64,000 bases of DNA from Sphingomonas natans (GCF_030546695.1 NZ_JAUOTP010000005.1:62001-126000), one strand, 5' to 3'. Counted from the stretch's first letter, positions 8,658 through 18,106 are shown. Numbers and translations: made by a program. The notes: generated by a model not told the origin, from the sequence alone.

Positions 8658-10310
8658 TCACATGTTCGGGTAGTTCGGTCCGCCGCCGCCCTCGGGCACG
8701 ACCCAGTTGATGTTCTGCGTCGGGTCCTTGATGTCGCATGTTTTGCAGTGGACGCAATTCTGCGCGTTGATCTGCAGGCGCGGCGTGCCGACGTCCGCGC
8801 CCACGATCTCATAGACGCCCGCCGGGCAGTAACGCTGCTCGGGCGCGTCGTAGAGCGCGAGATTGACCGTGATCGGCACATCCCCATCCTTCAGCGTCAG
8901 GTGGATCGGCTGATCCTCCTCATGATTGGTGTTCGAGAGGAACACCGAGGAGAGACGATCGAAGCTGATCTTACCGTCCGGTTTCGGATAGGCGATCGGT
9001 TGCACCATATCCTTGCGCCACAGGCTCTTGCTGTCGCGGTGGTGCTTGAATGCGTAGGGCAGGCCGATCTTGAGCGTGTTCATCCACATGTCCACGCCTG
9101 CCCAGATCGTGCCCATCACCGGCCCGAACTTGGCGATCGCGGGCTCGGCATTGCGGACGATCTTCAATTCCTTGGCGATCCAGCTGTCGTTGACCGCCGG
9201 CTGATAGCCTTCCAGCACATCGCCCGTCCGCCCCGCACCGATCGCCGCAAACGCATCTTCGGCCGCGAGCATCCCGCTCTTCATCGCAGTGTGGCTGCCC
9301 TTGATGCGCGGCACGTTCACGAAGCCCGCCGAACAGCCGATCAGCGCCCCGCCCGGAAAAGCCAGCTTCGGCACCGACTGCCACCCGCCCTCGTTGATCG
9401 CGCGCGCGCCGTACGAAATGCGCCGCCCGCCCTCCAGGATCTCGCGGATCGCCGGATGCTGCTTCCAGCGCTGGAATTCCTCGAACGGATAGAGGTGCGG
9501 ATTCTTGTAACCCAGTCCGACGACGAGGCCGAGCGCGACCTGCCCGTTCGCCTGATGATAGAGGAAGCCGCCGCCGACCTCCTCTGTCAGCGGCCAGCCC
9601 TGCGTGTGGATGACGCGGCCGGGCACATGCTTCTCCGGGGCGATATCCCAGAGCTCCTTCATGCCGAGCCCATAGACCTGCGGCTCGCACTTGGCCTCCA
9701 GGTCGAAGATCCGCTTCACTTCCTTGGTGAGCGATCCCCGCGCGCCCTCGGCGAAGAAGGTGTATTTGGCGTGCAGTTCCATGCCCGGCTGGTAATCGGG
9801 CTTGTGCGTGCCGTCGCGCGCGACGCCCATGTCGCCGGTGGCGACGCCCTTCACCGATCCATTCTCGTGGAACAGCACTTCGGCGGCCGCGAAGCCGGGG
9901 AAGATCTCGACGCCGAGTTCCTCGGCCTTGCCCGCCAGCCAGCGGCACAGATTGCCGAGCGATCCGGTATAGGCGCCCTTGTTGTGCATGAAGCCGGGCG
10001 TGAAGAGATGCGGCATGCCGACCTTGCCGTTCTTCGACAGGAACCAGTGATGGTTCTCCGTCACCGGCACCTCGGCCATCGGGCAGCCGTCATCGCGCCA
10101 GTCGGGCAGCAGCTCGTCGAGCGCGATCGGATCGACGACCGCACCGGACAGGATATGCGCACCGATCTCGGAGCCTTTTTCCAAGATGCAGACAGAGATA
10201 TCGCTGCTGCGTTCCGAAGCCAGCTGCTTGAGACGGATCGCCGCGGCAAGACCGGCGGGGCCTCCGCCGACGATCACCACGTCATACTCCATCGATTCCC
10301 GGTCGTGCAT
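8658..10310 (-). CDS. electron transfer flavoprotein-ubiquinone oxidoreductase
   Basis: Inner-membrane-associated FAD and iron-sulfur enzyme that passes electrons from ETF, and so from acyl-CoA dehydrogenases, to ubiquinone. The 550-residue product has the FAD-binding GGGPAGLAAAIRLKQ near residue 15, and the C-terminal 4Fe-4S ferredoxin-like segment with RYCPAGVYE and NCVHCKTCDIKDP, ending NYPNM as usual for the family. An internal ATG six residues downstream gives MEYDVVIVGG and is an alternative start. It is the first gene of the leftward run; 129 bases upstream separate it from the divergent UDG-like gene, so both promoters lie there. Confidence 0.96.
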   Translation of the reverse strand: MHDRESMEYDVVIVGGGPAGLAAAIRLKQLASERSSDISVCILEKGSEIGAHILSGAVVDPIALDELLPDWRDDGCPMAEVPVTENHHWFLSKNGKVGMPHLFTPGFMHNKGAYTGSLGNLCRWLAGKAEELGVEIFPGFAAAEVLFHENGSVKGVATGDMGVARDGTHKPDYQPGMELHAKYTFFAEGARGSLTKEVKRIFDLEAKCEPQVYGLGMKELWDIAPEKHVPGRVIHTQGWPLTEEVGGGFLYHQANGQVALGLVVGLGYKNPHLYPFEEFQRWKQHPAIREILEGGRRISYGARAINEGGWQSVPKLAFPGGALIGCSAGFVNVPRIKGSHTAMKSGMLAAEDAFAAIGAGRTGDVLEGYQPAVNDSWIAKELKIVRNAEPAIAKFGPVMGTIWAGVDMWMNTLKIGLPYAFKHHRDSKSLWRKDMVQPIAYPKPDGKISFDRLSSVFLSNTNHEEDQPIHLTLKDGDVPITVNLALYDAPEQRYCPAGVYEIVGADVGTPRLQINAQNCVHCKTCDIKDPTQNINWVVPEGGGGPNYPNM

Positions 10311-10439
10311 TGCTAACCTCTCTCGCGTCCGGTCGTCTTATTGGCCGAACGCTTTGTCATTTTCCCGGTGAACGCAGATTGACCTGTTCGTCAACAGTCC
10401 GTCTATCCAAAAGCTAGTGGTTTAATAAGGGGGAAGCCG

Positions 10440-11150
10440 ATGGAAGATCGGCTGGCGCTGAGCGCCCTGGATTGGTGGGAGGAAGCCGGCGTCGATACAT
10501 TCGTCGACGATGCTCCGCGCGACTGGCTCGCCCCCGCCGCCGCCCCGGCTGCCCCCGCCCCGGTTCGCAACCATCCGTCGCCCAGCGCGCAGGCCGAGGC
10601 ACCGGCGACGCTGCCCGCCGATCTCGCGGCCTTCCGCCGTTTCCTGCTTGCCGATGGCGCGGTCCCCGGCCCGCCGCTCGCTCGGCTCGACGCGACCGGC
10701 GATCCCGCATCGGGCACGATGATGATCCTCGACATGCCCGAGGCCGGCGATCGCGCGGCGGGTCGCTTGCTGACGGGTGACGTCGGCGAGCTGTTCGACA
10801 AGATGCTCGGCGCGATGGGCCTCTCACGCGACATTGCCTATCTTGCCCCGCTCTCGCCCGCGCGCTCGGCCAGCGGCCGGCTGACCCCCGAGGCGATCAC
10901 CGCGCTCGGGGCGCTGATGCGCCACCATATCGCGCTCGTCCGCCCGAAGCGCCTGCTGCTGCTGGGCGATGCGCCTGCGCGCGCTTTGCTCGGTCTGGGT
11001 TGCGTCGAAGCGCGCGGGCGTACACACGACGTCACGAGCGAAGGCGGCCCCGTCCCCGCCATCGCCAGCTTCCACCCCCGCCTCCTCATCCAGACCCCCG
11101 CCCGCAAGAAAGCGGCGTGGGAGGATCTCCAGCTTTTCATGGCCCTGTGA
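10440..11150 (+). CDS. uracil-DNA glycosylase superfamily protein, degenerate
   Basis: A 236-residue protein with a proline/alanine-rich N-terminus (about 30-65) and a C-terminal uracil-DNA glycosylase fold. TGDVGELFDKMLGAMGLSRDIAYLAPL aligns with the family 4 pattern after the active-site loop, and SFHPRLLIQTPARKKAAWEDLQ with the C-terminal motif. The expected active-site loop (G-E-x-P-G-x-x-E-D) reads LDMPEAGDRAAG, and only one cysteine is present in the whole protein, so the 4Fe-4S cluster of families 4 and 5 cannot form. Base excision activity is therefore doubtful. A strong AAGGGGGA precedes the ATG. Its stop overlaps the next start by one base (TGATG). Confidence 0.7.
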   Translation: MEDRLALSALDWWEEAGVDTFVDDAPRDWLAPAAAPAAPAPVRNHPSPSAQAEAPATLPADLAAFRRFLLADGAVPGPPLARLDATGDPASGTMMILDMPEAGDRAAGRLLTGDVGELFDKMLGAMGLSRDIAYLAPLSPARSASGRLTPEAITALGALMRHHIALVRPKRLLLLGDAPARALLGLGCVEARGRTHDVTSEGGPVPAIASFHPRLLIQTPARKKAAWEDLQLFMAL

Positions 11151-12898
11151 TGCGCATCCTGCTTCCCCTGCTTCTCGCCGCGACCGCCTTGCCGACGGCC
11201 GCTTTCGCCGCAGACAGCGATACCGCCGTGATCACGATCACCGGTGCGCGGCCGGCCGGGCTCTCCGATGTCGATCGCGCCGCCTATCGCCTGATCTTCG
11301 CGGCGATCCATGCGGGTGACTGGGCGACCGCGTCGGCTGCGCTCGATGCGCGCCCCGATGGCCTGCTGACGTCCGTCGCGCGCGCCGAACTCTATCTTGC
11401 CCGCAACGCGCCACGCCCCGACGTGGTCAAGCTCTCGAGCCTGCTCGCAGCCGCGCCCGAGCTTCCCGAAGCCCCCGCCCTCGCGCGCCTCGCCGTGCAG
11501 CAAGGCGTCTCCGATCTGCCGATCCTGCCCCAGCCGCACGATCTGGTGCGCATGGCCGGTGCCTCGAAGCGCGTCGCTGCCCGCCCCACGCGCAGCGACG
11601 CCACCGCCGCCCGCCTGTCGATCGTCGCCACGCCGCTGGTGAAGGCCAATGACGGCGCCGGCGCGGAAGCCGTGGTCGAGGCCGCCGCAGGTCAGCTCAC
11701 GCCCGAGGCGCTCGCGGAATGGCGCCAGCGGACCGCCTGGGCCTATTTCCTCGCATATGACGATGCCAATGCTCGCCGGGTCGCAGCTGCCGCCGGCGCG
11801 GGTGCGGGCGAATGGACCGTGCAGGCCAATTGGGTGCTCGGCCTCGCCTCGTGGCGGGCGGGCGACATGGCCGCCGCCGCCGATGCCTTCGCCGCCGTTG
11901 CAACCTCGGCGCGCGATGCCGAGACGGTCGCCGCCGGGCTCTATTGGGCCGCGCGCAGCGACACGGCCGGTGGCCGCCCCGATCGCGTCGCCGCGCGCCT
12001 GCGCTCCGCCGCTCGCCTCGACGAGACCTTCTACGGCATGCTCGCCTCGGCGTCTCTCGGCCTCGCGACGCAGATGGCGCCGCCTGCGGGCGACGCGCCG
12101 GACATCCTCGCGCTGCGCCCCAATGCCCGCGTCGCCGCCGCGCTGACGCAGATCGGCGAGACCGCGCTGGCCGATCAGCTGCTTCGCCAGCAGGCGCGGA
12201 TCGGCCCCTCGCCCGAACATGGCGCGCTGATCCGCCTCGCCGCCAAGCTCGATCTGCCTGCGACGCAGATGTGGCTCGCGCAGAACGGCCCCGCAGGCGT
12301 CACGACCCCCGTCGCCGCGCGCTATCCGATGCCGTCGTGGAGGCCGTCGAGCGGCTGGCGCGTCGACCCCGCGCTCTGCTTCGCGCATGCGCTTCAGGAA
12401 TCGCAGTTCCGCACCGATGCCGTCAGCCGCACCGGCGCGCGCGGGCTGATGCAGCTCATGCCCGGCACCGCGCGCTTGGTCGCCCGCCACAAGGGCGAGA
12501 CCGCCGACATGGCGGCGCGGATGAACGATCCCGCGATCAATTTCGAATATGGCCAGTCCTACCTTGAGGAACTGGCCACACATGGCGGCACCGGCGGCCT
12601 GCTGCCCAAGGTGATCGCCGCCTACAATGCCGGGCCGAACAATATCGCCGCCTGGAACGTCCGCCCCGGCGCCTCGCAGGATCCGCTCTTCTTCATCGAG
12701 GCGATGCCTTTTGCCGAGACGCGCGCCTACACCGCGATCGTGCTGCGCAATTACTGGATGTATCAGCGCGAGAGCGGCGCTGCGACCGACAGCCTCGTGA
12801 CGATGGCGCAGGGCAAATGGCCGCGTTTCCCGACTTCGGCGGCGCGCGTCGCGCTGCGCGCCGATGCGAGCCCGGCGGGGCTACCCGCGCTCAACTGA
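11150..12898 (+). CDS. soluble lytic murein transglycosylase (SLT domain)
   Basis: Cleaves peptidoglycan glycan strands with formation of 1,6-anhydromuramic acid in the periplasm. The 582-residue product begins with a clear signal peptide ([20 protein letters not shown]). Residues about 40-390 are an alanine-rich helical superhelix, and the C-terminal SLT domain has [10 protein letters not shown] (catalytic Glu about 417), [27 protein letters not shown] and [15 protein letters not shown]. The ATG at 11150 is chosen because it starts the signal peptide and overlaps the previous stop; the frame is open further upstream only inside the preceding gene. Confidence 0.93.
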   Translation: MRILLPLLLAATALPTAAFAADSDTAVITITGARPAGLSDVDRAAYRLIFAAIHAGDWATASAALDARPDGLLTSVARAELYLARNAPRPDVVKLSSLLAAAPELPEAPALARLAVQQGVSDLPILPQPHDLVRMAGASKRVAARPTRSDATAARLSIVATPLVKANDGAGAEAVVEAAAGQLTPEALAEWRQRTAWAYFLAYDDANARRVAAAAGAGAGEWTVQANWVLGLASWRAGDMAAAADAFAAVATSARDAETVAAGLYWAARSDTAGGRPDRVAARLRSAARLDETFYGMLASASLGLATQMAPPAGDAPDILALRPNARVAAALTQIGETALADQLLRQQARIGPSPEHGALIRLAAKLDLPATQMWLAQNGPAGVTTPVAARYPMPSWRPSSGWRVDPALCFAHALQESQFRTDAVSRTGARGLMQLMPGTARLVARHKGETADMAARMNDPAINFEYGQSYLEELATHGGTGGLLPKVIAAYNAGPNNIAAWNVRPGASQDPLFFIEAMPFAETRAYTAIVLRNYWMYQRESGAATDSLVTMAQGKWPRFPTSAARVALRADASPAGLPALN

Positions 12899-12939
12899 TC
12901 GGGCTTCCGCCCCGGCCCCGCCGGTGGCAGGAGCGTCTC

Positions 12940-13467
12940 ATGCCCATCGATACCAGCCTGCCGTTCCTCCCCGTTCGCATCGCGATCCTGACCGTCTCGG
13001 ACAGCCGCACGCTCGCCGACGATCGCTCGGGCGACACGCTCGTCCAGCGGCTGGAGGCGGCGGGCCATATCCTCGCCGATCGCGCGATCCTGCGCGATGA
13101 TGTCGCGGCGCTGGTCACGCACCTGAACCGCTGGATCGATGATCCCGGGATCGACTGCATCATCACGACCGGCGGCACCGGCGTCACCGGGCGCGATGTG
13201 ACGCCCGAGGCCTTCGCCCGCGTCCGCGAGAAGGAGATCGAGGGGTTCGGCGAGCTGTTCCGCTGGCTCAGCTACCAGACGATCGGCACATCGACGATCC
13301 AGTCGCGCGCGACCGCCGCGGTCGCGCGCGGCACCTATCTGTTCGCGCTGCCCGGCTCGACCGGCGCCTGCCGCGACGGCTGGGACGGCATTCTCTCCAC
13401 CCAGCTCGACAGTCGCCACCGCCCCTGCAACTTCGTCGAGCTCATGCCGAGGCTGCAGGAGCGCTGA
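12940..13467 (+). CDS. moaB: molybdenum cofactor biosynthesis protein MoaB
   Basis: MoaB/MogA-type protein of 175 residues that adenylylates molybdopterin during molybdenum cofactor synthesis. Seen: [20 protein letters not shown] at the N-terminus, the conserved [19 protein letters not shown] near residue 75, and the downstream [16 protein letters not shown]. The ATG at 12940 follows GGCAGGAG at a good distance. No other moa or mog genes are in the window. It converges on the PEP-CTERM-like gene, with only 7 bases between their stops. Confidence 0.92.
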   Translation: MPIDTSLPFLPVRIAILTVSDSRTLADDRSGDTLVQRLEAAGHILADRAILRDDVAALVTHLNRWIDDPGIDCIITTGGTGVTGRDVTPEAFARVREKEIEGFGELFRWLSYQTIGTSTIQSRATAAVARGTYLFALPGSTGACRDGWDGILSTQLDSRHRPCNFVELMPRLQER

Positions 13468-13474
13468 GGCGCGC

Positions 13475-14020
13475 CTATCGGAGGTGCTGGATCGTCGGGC
13501 TGCGCCGGCCTGCGCGGAGCGTCGCGCCGATGACGCCGAAGCCTAGCACCATCATCATCCACGTGCCGATCTCCGGCACCGGCGCGCTGATCGGAACCTG
13601 CGTGAGGCTGAACGTGCTCGCGCTCGACGAACGCAGTCCGTTCGAGATCGTGTAATTGCTGTCGAAGATGTTGCGGGCGAAATTGTAGCTGGTGGTCGGA
13701 CCAGACAACATGCCCGTGAACGTGAAGCCGCTCGTGGCGTTTCCGGTGATCGACAGCGAACTGAACGCCGCCGCGCTGACCGTGTTCAGCGTCGCCGCGG
13801 AGCTCGTGCTGGTCAGCTTGGCAGTCCCGACGACGTCATAGACCTGGTAGGTTCCGTTGCCGAGATCGTTCGTGAAGATCTGGCCGCTGCCGGTGGCCGG
13901 CGTGGTGAGCGGCAGTGGCGCCATGAAACTGAAATTGAAGATAGTGGCGGCATTCGCGCCGGCGGCAAGTCCGAGCGCTGCGACCGCGATTGCGGCCGAC
14001 TTCAGGATACGGGCGAACAT
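13475..14020 (-). CDS. exported protein with PEPxxWA-like C-terminal sorting signal
   Basis: A 181-residue secreted protein: signal peptide MFARILKSAAIAVAALGLAA with cleavage near ANA, a serine/threonine/asparagine-rich beta-type body without cysteines, and a C-terminal tripartite sorting signal. That signal reads VPEIGTWMMMVLGFGVIGATL followed by basic RAGRR, a degenerate form of the sphingomonad VPEPATWAMM...RRRR pattern (compare 18147-18818). Such proteins are processed by an exosortase and are often linked to extracellular polymer. The tail after RRGRR-type residues is longer than usual (SPTIQHLR). Function of the body is unknown. Confidence 0.78.
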   Translation of the reverse strand: MFARILKSAAIAVAALGLAAGANAATIFNFSFMAPLPLTTPATGSGQIFTNDLGNGTYQVYDVVGTAKLTSTSSAATLNTVSAAAFSSLSITGNATSGFTFTGMLSGPTTSYNFARNIFDSNYTISNGLRSSSASTFSLTQVPISAPVPEIGTWMMMVLGFGVIGATLRAGRRSPTIQHLR

Positions 14021-14195
14021 CGACGATACTCCACAACGCTACGTTACACGGCCGATCCGCCACGCCGGTCCGTACACGGACCAAAAGCCGATCTGCTCCG
14101 CTTCTTATGCCGCAATCGGGCTTAAATAACCATGTCGTCACAGTCTTTTAGCATTAGTTCTTGTTTTGTTCGGCGGGATTCGCTAATTACCGCCA

Positions 14196-15284
14196 ATGGC
14201 GCGAATCCCGTCTACTTCCATGCGTCACGCGGGACGCGGCGCCACCCTGAACGACACTCCGAATCGCTTCGGTCTGGCCGCCCGCGAGAGCGACGGAGAC
14301 TGGCTGGATGCGCGCGACGATGTCGATGGCGGGCCGGCCCCGGTCCGGACGACGGTCACGATCGAACGCCCGCGCACGATCATCACCCGCAACAGCTCGC
14401 CCGACGTGCCGTTCGATCGCTCGATCAACGCCTATCGCGGCTGCGAGCATGGCTGCATTTACTGCTTCGCGCGCCCCACCCACGCCTTCCACGATCTCTC
14501 GCCCGGTCTCGATTTCGAAACGCGTCTGTTCGCCAAGCCCGATGCCGCCAGGCTGCTCCGCGTCGAATTGTCGGCCAAATCCTATCTGCCCAAGCCAATC
14601 GCGCTCGGGACCAACACCGATCCCTATCAGCCGATCGAGGCCACATGGCGGATCACGCGCGAGATCATCGAGATCTTCCACGAGACGCGCCATCCTTTCA
14701 CGATCACGACCAAATCGGATCGCGTCGTCCGCGATCTCGATCTGATCGCGCCGATGGCGGCGAAGGGCCTCGTCTCGGTCGTCATGTCGGTGCCGACGAT
14801 CGATCCGAAGACCGCGCGCACGCTGGAGCCGCGCGCGCCGAGCCCCGCCAAGCGCCTCGCCGCGATCCGCGCGCTCAGCGATGCCGGCGTCCAATGTCAC
14901 GTCTCGCTCGCGCCCGTGGTGCCGCAGATCACGGATCACGAGATGGAACAGATCCTGTCGGCCGCTGCCGACGCCGGCGCGCGCCGTGCCTTCTTCATGC
15001 CCGTGCGACTGCCGCATGAGGTCGCGCCCCTGTTTCGCGCTTGGCTCGACGCGCACCACCCGGATCGCGCGGCCAAGGTCATGGCCACGATCCGGTCGAT
15101 CCGCGGCGGGCGCGACAATGATCCCGATTTCCACACGCGCATGAAGGGTCAGGGGCCATGGGCCGATCTGCTGCGCACCCGCTTCCAGATCGCGTGCCGC
15201 AAGCTCGGCCTCAATCGCGAACGGCTGGTGCTGCGCACCGATCTGTTCAGGCCGCCGGAAGGCGATCAGCCGCGTCTGCTGTGA
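14196..15284 (+). CDS. PA0069 family radical SAM protein
   Basis: A 362-residue radical SAM enzyme whose iron-sulfur ligands are in RGCEHGCIYCFARP, a CX3CX2C motif at residues 83, 87 and 90. The preceding NSSPDVPFDRSINAYRGC and following LSAKSYLPKPIALGTNTDPYQPIE, TITTKSDRVVRD and HVSLAPVVPQI are typical of this SplB-like family. The reaction is not established to my knowledge. The frame opens at 14132; the ATG at 14196 gives a plausible N-terminus but lacks a strong ribosome binding site. Single-gene unit upstream of bacterioferritin. Confidence 0.88.
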   Translation: MARIPSTSMRHAGRGATLNDTPNRFGLAARESDGDWLDARDDVDGGPAPVRTTVTIERPRTIITRNSSPDVPFDRSINAYRGCEHGCIYCFARPTHAFHDLSPGLDFETRLFAKPDAARLLRVELSAKSYLPKPIALGTNTDPYQPIEATWRITREIIEIFHETRHPFTITTKSDRVVRDLDLIAPMAAKGLVSVVMSVPTIDPKTARTLEPRAPSPAKRLAAIRALSDAGVQCHVSLAPVVPQITDHEMEQILSAAADAGARRAFFMPVRLPHEVAPLFRAWLDAHHPDRAAKVMATIRSIRGGRDNDPDFHTRMKGQGPWADLLRTRFQIACRKLGLNRERLVLRTDLFRPPEGDQPRLL

Positions 15285-15333
15285 TATAATGCGAAATACT
15301 CGCAGTAATATTTGCGATCTATTCTCAGCCGAC

Positions 15334-15350
15334 TTGCGAGTTGTTCGCGC
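15334..15350 (+). promoter_or_regulatory. possible iron-regulator operator upstream of bfr
   Basis: The sequence TTGCGAGTTGTTCGCGC contains the inverted halves GCGA and TCGC separated by five bases and resembles the alphaproteobacterial Fur/Mur-type consensus TTGCGAATNATTCGCAA as I recall it. It lies about 60 bases before the bfr start in a comparatively AT-rich stretch. The match is imperfect. Confidence 0.3.
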
Positions 15351-15411
15351 TTCAAATTTGCAGGCATCCGGTCTATCGGCGCGCTCGACCGATTAAAGAA
15401 GGAATGCAGCC

Positions 15412-15900
15412 GTGAAGGGCGACGAGAAAGTCATCGAATATCTGAACGTCGCGCTCAAGAATGAGCTGACGGCGATCAACCAGTATTTCCTCCATTACCG
15501 GATGCTGGATCATTGGGGCATCGCGAAGCTCGCCAAGTTCGAATATGGCGAATCGATCGACGAGATGAAGCATGCCGACATGCTCGCGGCGCGCGTCCTG
15601 TTCCTTGATGGACTGCCCAATTTCCAGCTGCTCGGCCGCCTGCGCATCGGCGAGACGGTGGAGGAGATCCTCCGTGCCGATCTCGCGCTGGAGAATGAAG
15701 CGATCCCGCAGCTGCGCGAAGCCATCGCCCATTGCGAGACGGTGCGCGATTATATCACGCGCGATCTGTTCAAGCGCATCCTCGACAACGAGGAAGAGCA
15801 TGTCGATTATCTGGAGCGCCAGTTCGATATGATCGCGCGCATGGGCATCCAGAACTATGTCCAGCTGCAGTCGAAGTCGGCGGACGAAGAGGCGCACTGA
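15412..15900 (+). CDS. bfr: bacterioferritin
   Basis: Forms a 24-subunit haem-containing shell that oxidises and stores iron. The 162-residue sequence aligns without gaps at the N-terminus with the E. coli protein: ferroxidase residues Glu18, Glu51, His54, Glu94-equivalent (LALENEA) and the later NEEEHVDYLE are present, as is Met52, the haem ligand, in SIDEMKHAD. The start is a GTG preceded by AAGAAGGAA at about 8 bases. No bacterioferritin-associated ferredoxin gene is adjacent. Confidence 0.96.
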   Translation: MKGDEKVIEYLNVALKNELTAINQYFLHYRMLDHWGIAKLAKFEYGESIDEMKHADMLAARVLFLDGLPNFQLLGRLRIGETVEEILRADLALENEAIPQLREAIAHCETVRDYITRDLFKRILDNEEEHVDYLERQFDMIARMGIQNYVQLQSKSADEEAH

Positions 15901-15905
15901 GCCTC

Positions 15906-15955
15906 GCGCCGGTCCCGCCCGGGCGGTGGTTCCCCACCCCCGCGCGGGACGGCGC
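15906..15955. terminator. GC-rich inverted repeat between convergent bfr and Hpt genes
   Basis: GCGCCGGTCCCGC pairs with GCGGGACGGCGC with a single bulged base. It sits in the 64-base gap between two convergent genes and could terminate in both directions; the leftward transcript lacks a strong T-run. Confidence 0.45.
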
Positions 15956-15964
15956 CGCTAAAAG

Positions 15965-16402
15965 TTAGGCGCCGACGACCTTTCGCCCGAACCCGCCCGT
16001 GCGCCGTGGCGCCAGCGTCGGGGCGGGAGGTGCCCGCTCGGCGGTCTCGCGATCGAAGAAAGCGATCGTCTGCGCGAACAGCCCGCGCAGTTCGAGCACC
16101 TTCAGCAGCACGTCATCGGGAAAGTCGTGCATCTCGATCGAGAGCCGGGCCGCTTTCTCGATCTCCTCGGCCGCCAGCGCGAGCGCATCCGCACCGACCA
16201 TCAGCGAATCGCCCTTCAGCGTGTGCGACGGACGCACGAGGCACACCGCGCTGCGATCGCGCACCGCGCGCTCGATCTCCTCGATCGCCTTCGCGCCGTC
16301 CTCGCGATAATAGCTGAGGATCCGGGCGAAGCTCTCGCCGAGCTCGCTCCGCGCGGCGCTGAACCGGTCCCTGTCGACGATCTGGCTGCTAATTTCGTGC
16401 AC
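15965..16402 (-). CDS. Hpt (histidine phosphotransfer) domain protein
   Basis: A 145-residue stand-alone phosphotransfer protein. The phosphorylatable histidine is His60 in RPSHTLKGDSLMVGADAL, the classic HxLKG motif, within a four-helix pattern spanning about residues 12-115; the basic C-terminal tail (APRRTGGFGRKVV) looks disordered. It would relay phosphate between a hybrid kinase and a response regulator, but neither is adjacent. The GTG start is preceded by GGAGTGGG. Confidence 0.85.
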   Translation of the reverse strand: MHEISSQIVDRDRFSAARSELGESFARILSYYREDGAKAIEEIERAVRDRSAVCLVRPSHTLKGDSLMVGADALALAAEEIEKAARLSIEMHDFPDDVLLKVLELRGLFAQTIAFFDRETAERAPPAPTLAPRRTGGFGRKVVGA

Positions 16403-16453
16403 TTGCCCACTCCACGCCTACGCGCGCCAAGCCCTCTAGTGCGATTGATTCGG

Positions 16454-16669
16454 TTAAGACTTTGCTTCCAGAGGGCGCTTGATGATGAAATCAGTCGCCT
16501 CCGCTAGGATCGACCAGCCATGCTCCCGGCAGAGTGCGCGGAATTCTGCCGGCGCCTGCGGATCGTCCGCGGATATTCTCACGTGGTTCGCCCCGCGCAT
16601 CGCCTTGGCCAGCCGCAACGCCGGCCACGGACATTTCAGCCCGCGCGCATCGACGATCGTCTCGGTCAC
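16454..16669 (-). CDS. TusA-like sulfurtransferase family protein
   Basis: A 71-residue protein with the SirA/TusA fold: VDARGLKCPWPALRLAKAM carries the single conserved Cys-Pro motif (CPWP, where TusA has CPxP), followed by ISADDPQAPAEFRALCREHG and a C-terminal FIIKRPLEAKS. Family members carry a persulfide for tRNA thiolation or other sulfur transfers. The GTG start at 16669 overlaps the der stop codon as GTGA, which argues for coupling; this small gene is easily hidden by a longer out-of-family frame. Confidence 0.85.
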   Translation of the reverse strand: MTETIVDARGLKCPWPALRLAKAMRGANHVRISADDPQAPAEFRALCREHGWSILAEATDFIIKRPLEAKS

Positions 16670-18030
16670 GTCCCGAACGGATTCTTCGGCGCGCGCAGCG
16701 TCATCCGCACGGGAACGCCTGCAAAGCCCAAGTCGCGACGGATCCCGTTGATCAGATAGCGGCGATAGCTCTCCGGCAGCTGATCGACGCGCGTGCCGAA
16801 CAGGATGAAGCTCGGCGGACGCGTCCGCGCCTGCGTCAGATAGCGCAACTTGATGCGCTTGCCGCCCGGCGCCGGCGGCGGATTGGCCTCGATCGCTTTC
16901 TCGAACCAGCGGTTGAGCTGGCCCGTCGAGATGCGCTTCGACCATTCGTCGCGGATCTTGAACGAAGCTTCGATCAGCTGGTCGATGCCGCGCCCGGTCT
17001 CGGCCGATACCGTCAGCACCGGCAGGCCCTTCACCTGCGCGAGCCCCTCGTCCAGCGCGCCGCGCACGCCCTGGAACAGGCTCGGCGGATTTTCGGCGAC
17101 GTCCCATTTGTTGATCGCGATGATCAGTGCGCGGCCTTCTTCCAGCACCTGGCCGGCGATGCGCAGGTCCTGCGCCTCCAGCCCGCGCGTCGCGTCCAGC
17201 AGCAGCACGACGACCTCCGCGAAGTCGATCGAGCGCTGCGTGTCGGCGGCGGAGAGCTTCTCCAGCTTGTCCTCCACCTTCGCCTTGCGCCGCAGCCCTG
17301 CCGTGTCGATCAGCCGCACGGGCCGATCCTTCCACATCCACTCCACCGCGATCGAGTCGCGCGTGATCCCGGCTTCGGGACCCGTGATCAGGCGATCCTC
17401 GCCCAGCATCCGGTTGATGAGCGTGGACTTGCCCGCATTGGGGCGCCCGACGATGGCGAGCTTCAGCGGCCCGTCCGGCTCGTCGCCCTCCAGCAGGATC
17501 TCGTCATCCTCCTCGGGTCCGTCCTCGTCCTCGCGCTCCAGATAGGGACGCAGCGCCTCGAACAGATCGACAAGCCCCTCGCCATGCTCGGCCGAAAACG
17601 GGATCGGATCGCCGAGACCCAGCGAATAGGCATCGATGATCCCGCTTTCGCCGGCCTTGCCCTCGGCCTTGTTGGCGATCGGGATGACGGGCGTGTCCGA
17701 CTGGCGCAGCCAGCGCGCGATCGATTGATCGAGCGGCATCACGCCCGCGCGGGCATCGATCAGGAACAAGGCGACGTCGGCATCGCCGACCGCGGCTTCC
17801 GATTGGGCGCGCATCCGGCCCGGCAGCGTATCGGGATCCTCGTCCTCGAAGCCTGCCGTATCGACGATCCGGAATTCGAGGCCGAGCAGGGTCGCGTCGC
17901 CCTCGCGCCGGTCGCGCGTGACGCCGGGCATGTCGTCGACGAGCGCGAGACGCTTGCCGACGAGGCGGTTGAAAAGGGTCGACTTGCCCACATTGGGGCG
18001 TCCGACGATGGCAACGATGGGTAAAGGCAT
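16666..18030 (-). CDS. der: ribosome biogenesis GTPase Der (EngA)
   Basis: An essential double GTPase needed for 50S subunit maturation. The 454-residue product contains two G domains: GRPNVGKSTLFNRLVGKR at residue 9 with DTAGFE, and GRPNAGKSTLINRMLGEDR near 200 with DTAGLRRK and NKWD. A KH-like C-terminal domain ends PESYRRYLINGIRRDLGFAG. The two G domains are separated by an acidic linker (EREDEDGPEEDDE). A strong AAGGAG precedes the ATG. Confidence 0.97.
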   Translation of the reverse strand: MPLPIVAIVGRPNVGKSTLFNRLVGKRLALVDDMPGVTRDRREGDATLLGLEFRIVDTAGFEDEDPDTLPGRMRAQSEAAVGDADVALFLIDARAGVMPLDQSIARWLRQSDTPVIPIANKAEGKAGESGIIDAYSLGLGDPIPFSAEHGEGLVDLFEALRPYLEREDEDGPEEDDEILLEGDEPDGPLKLAIVGRPNAGKSTLINRMLGEDRLITGPEAGITRDSIAVEWMWKDRPVRLIDTAGLRRKAKVEDKLEKLSAADTQRSIDFAEVVVLLLDATRGLEAQDLRIAGQVLEEGRALIIAINKWDVAENPPSLFQGVRGALDEGLAQVKGLPVLTVSAETGRGIDQLIEASFKIRDEWSKRISTGQLNRWFEKAIEANPPPAPGGKRIKLRYLTQARTRPPSFILFGTRVDQLPESYRRYLINGIRRDLGFAGVPVRMTLRAPKNPFGT

Positions 18031-18106
18031 GCGCGCTCCTTAGACGGAAGCGGCACGATATTCACGCACGGCGTTCGCCGGATTCTATTTGGCCGGTCGC
18101 AGACAC

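Noticed and set aside
7125-10316. 1063-codon rightward open frame opposite ETF-QO and the TPR gene
   Set aside because: Antisense shadow of two supported genes; composition is Arg/Ala/Leu-rich without motifs.
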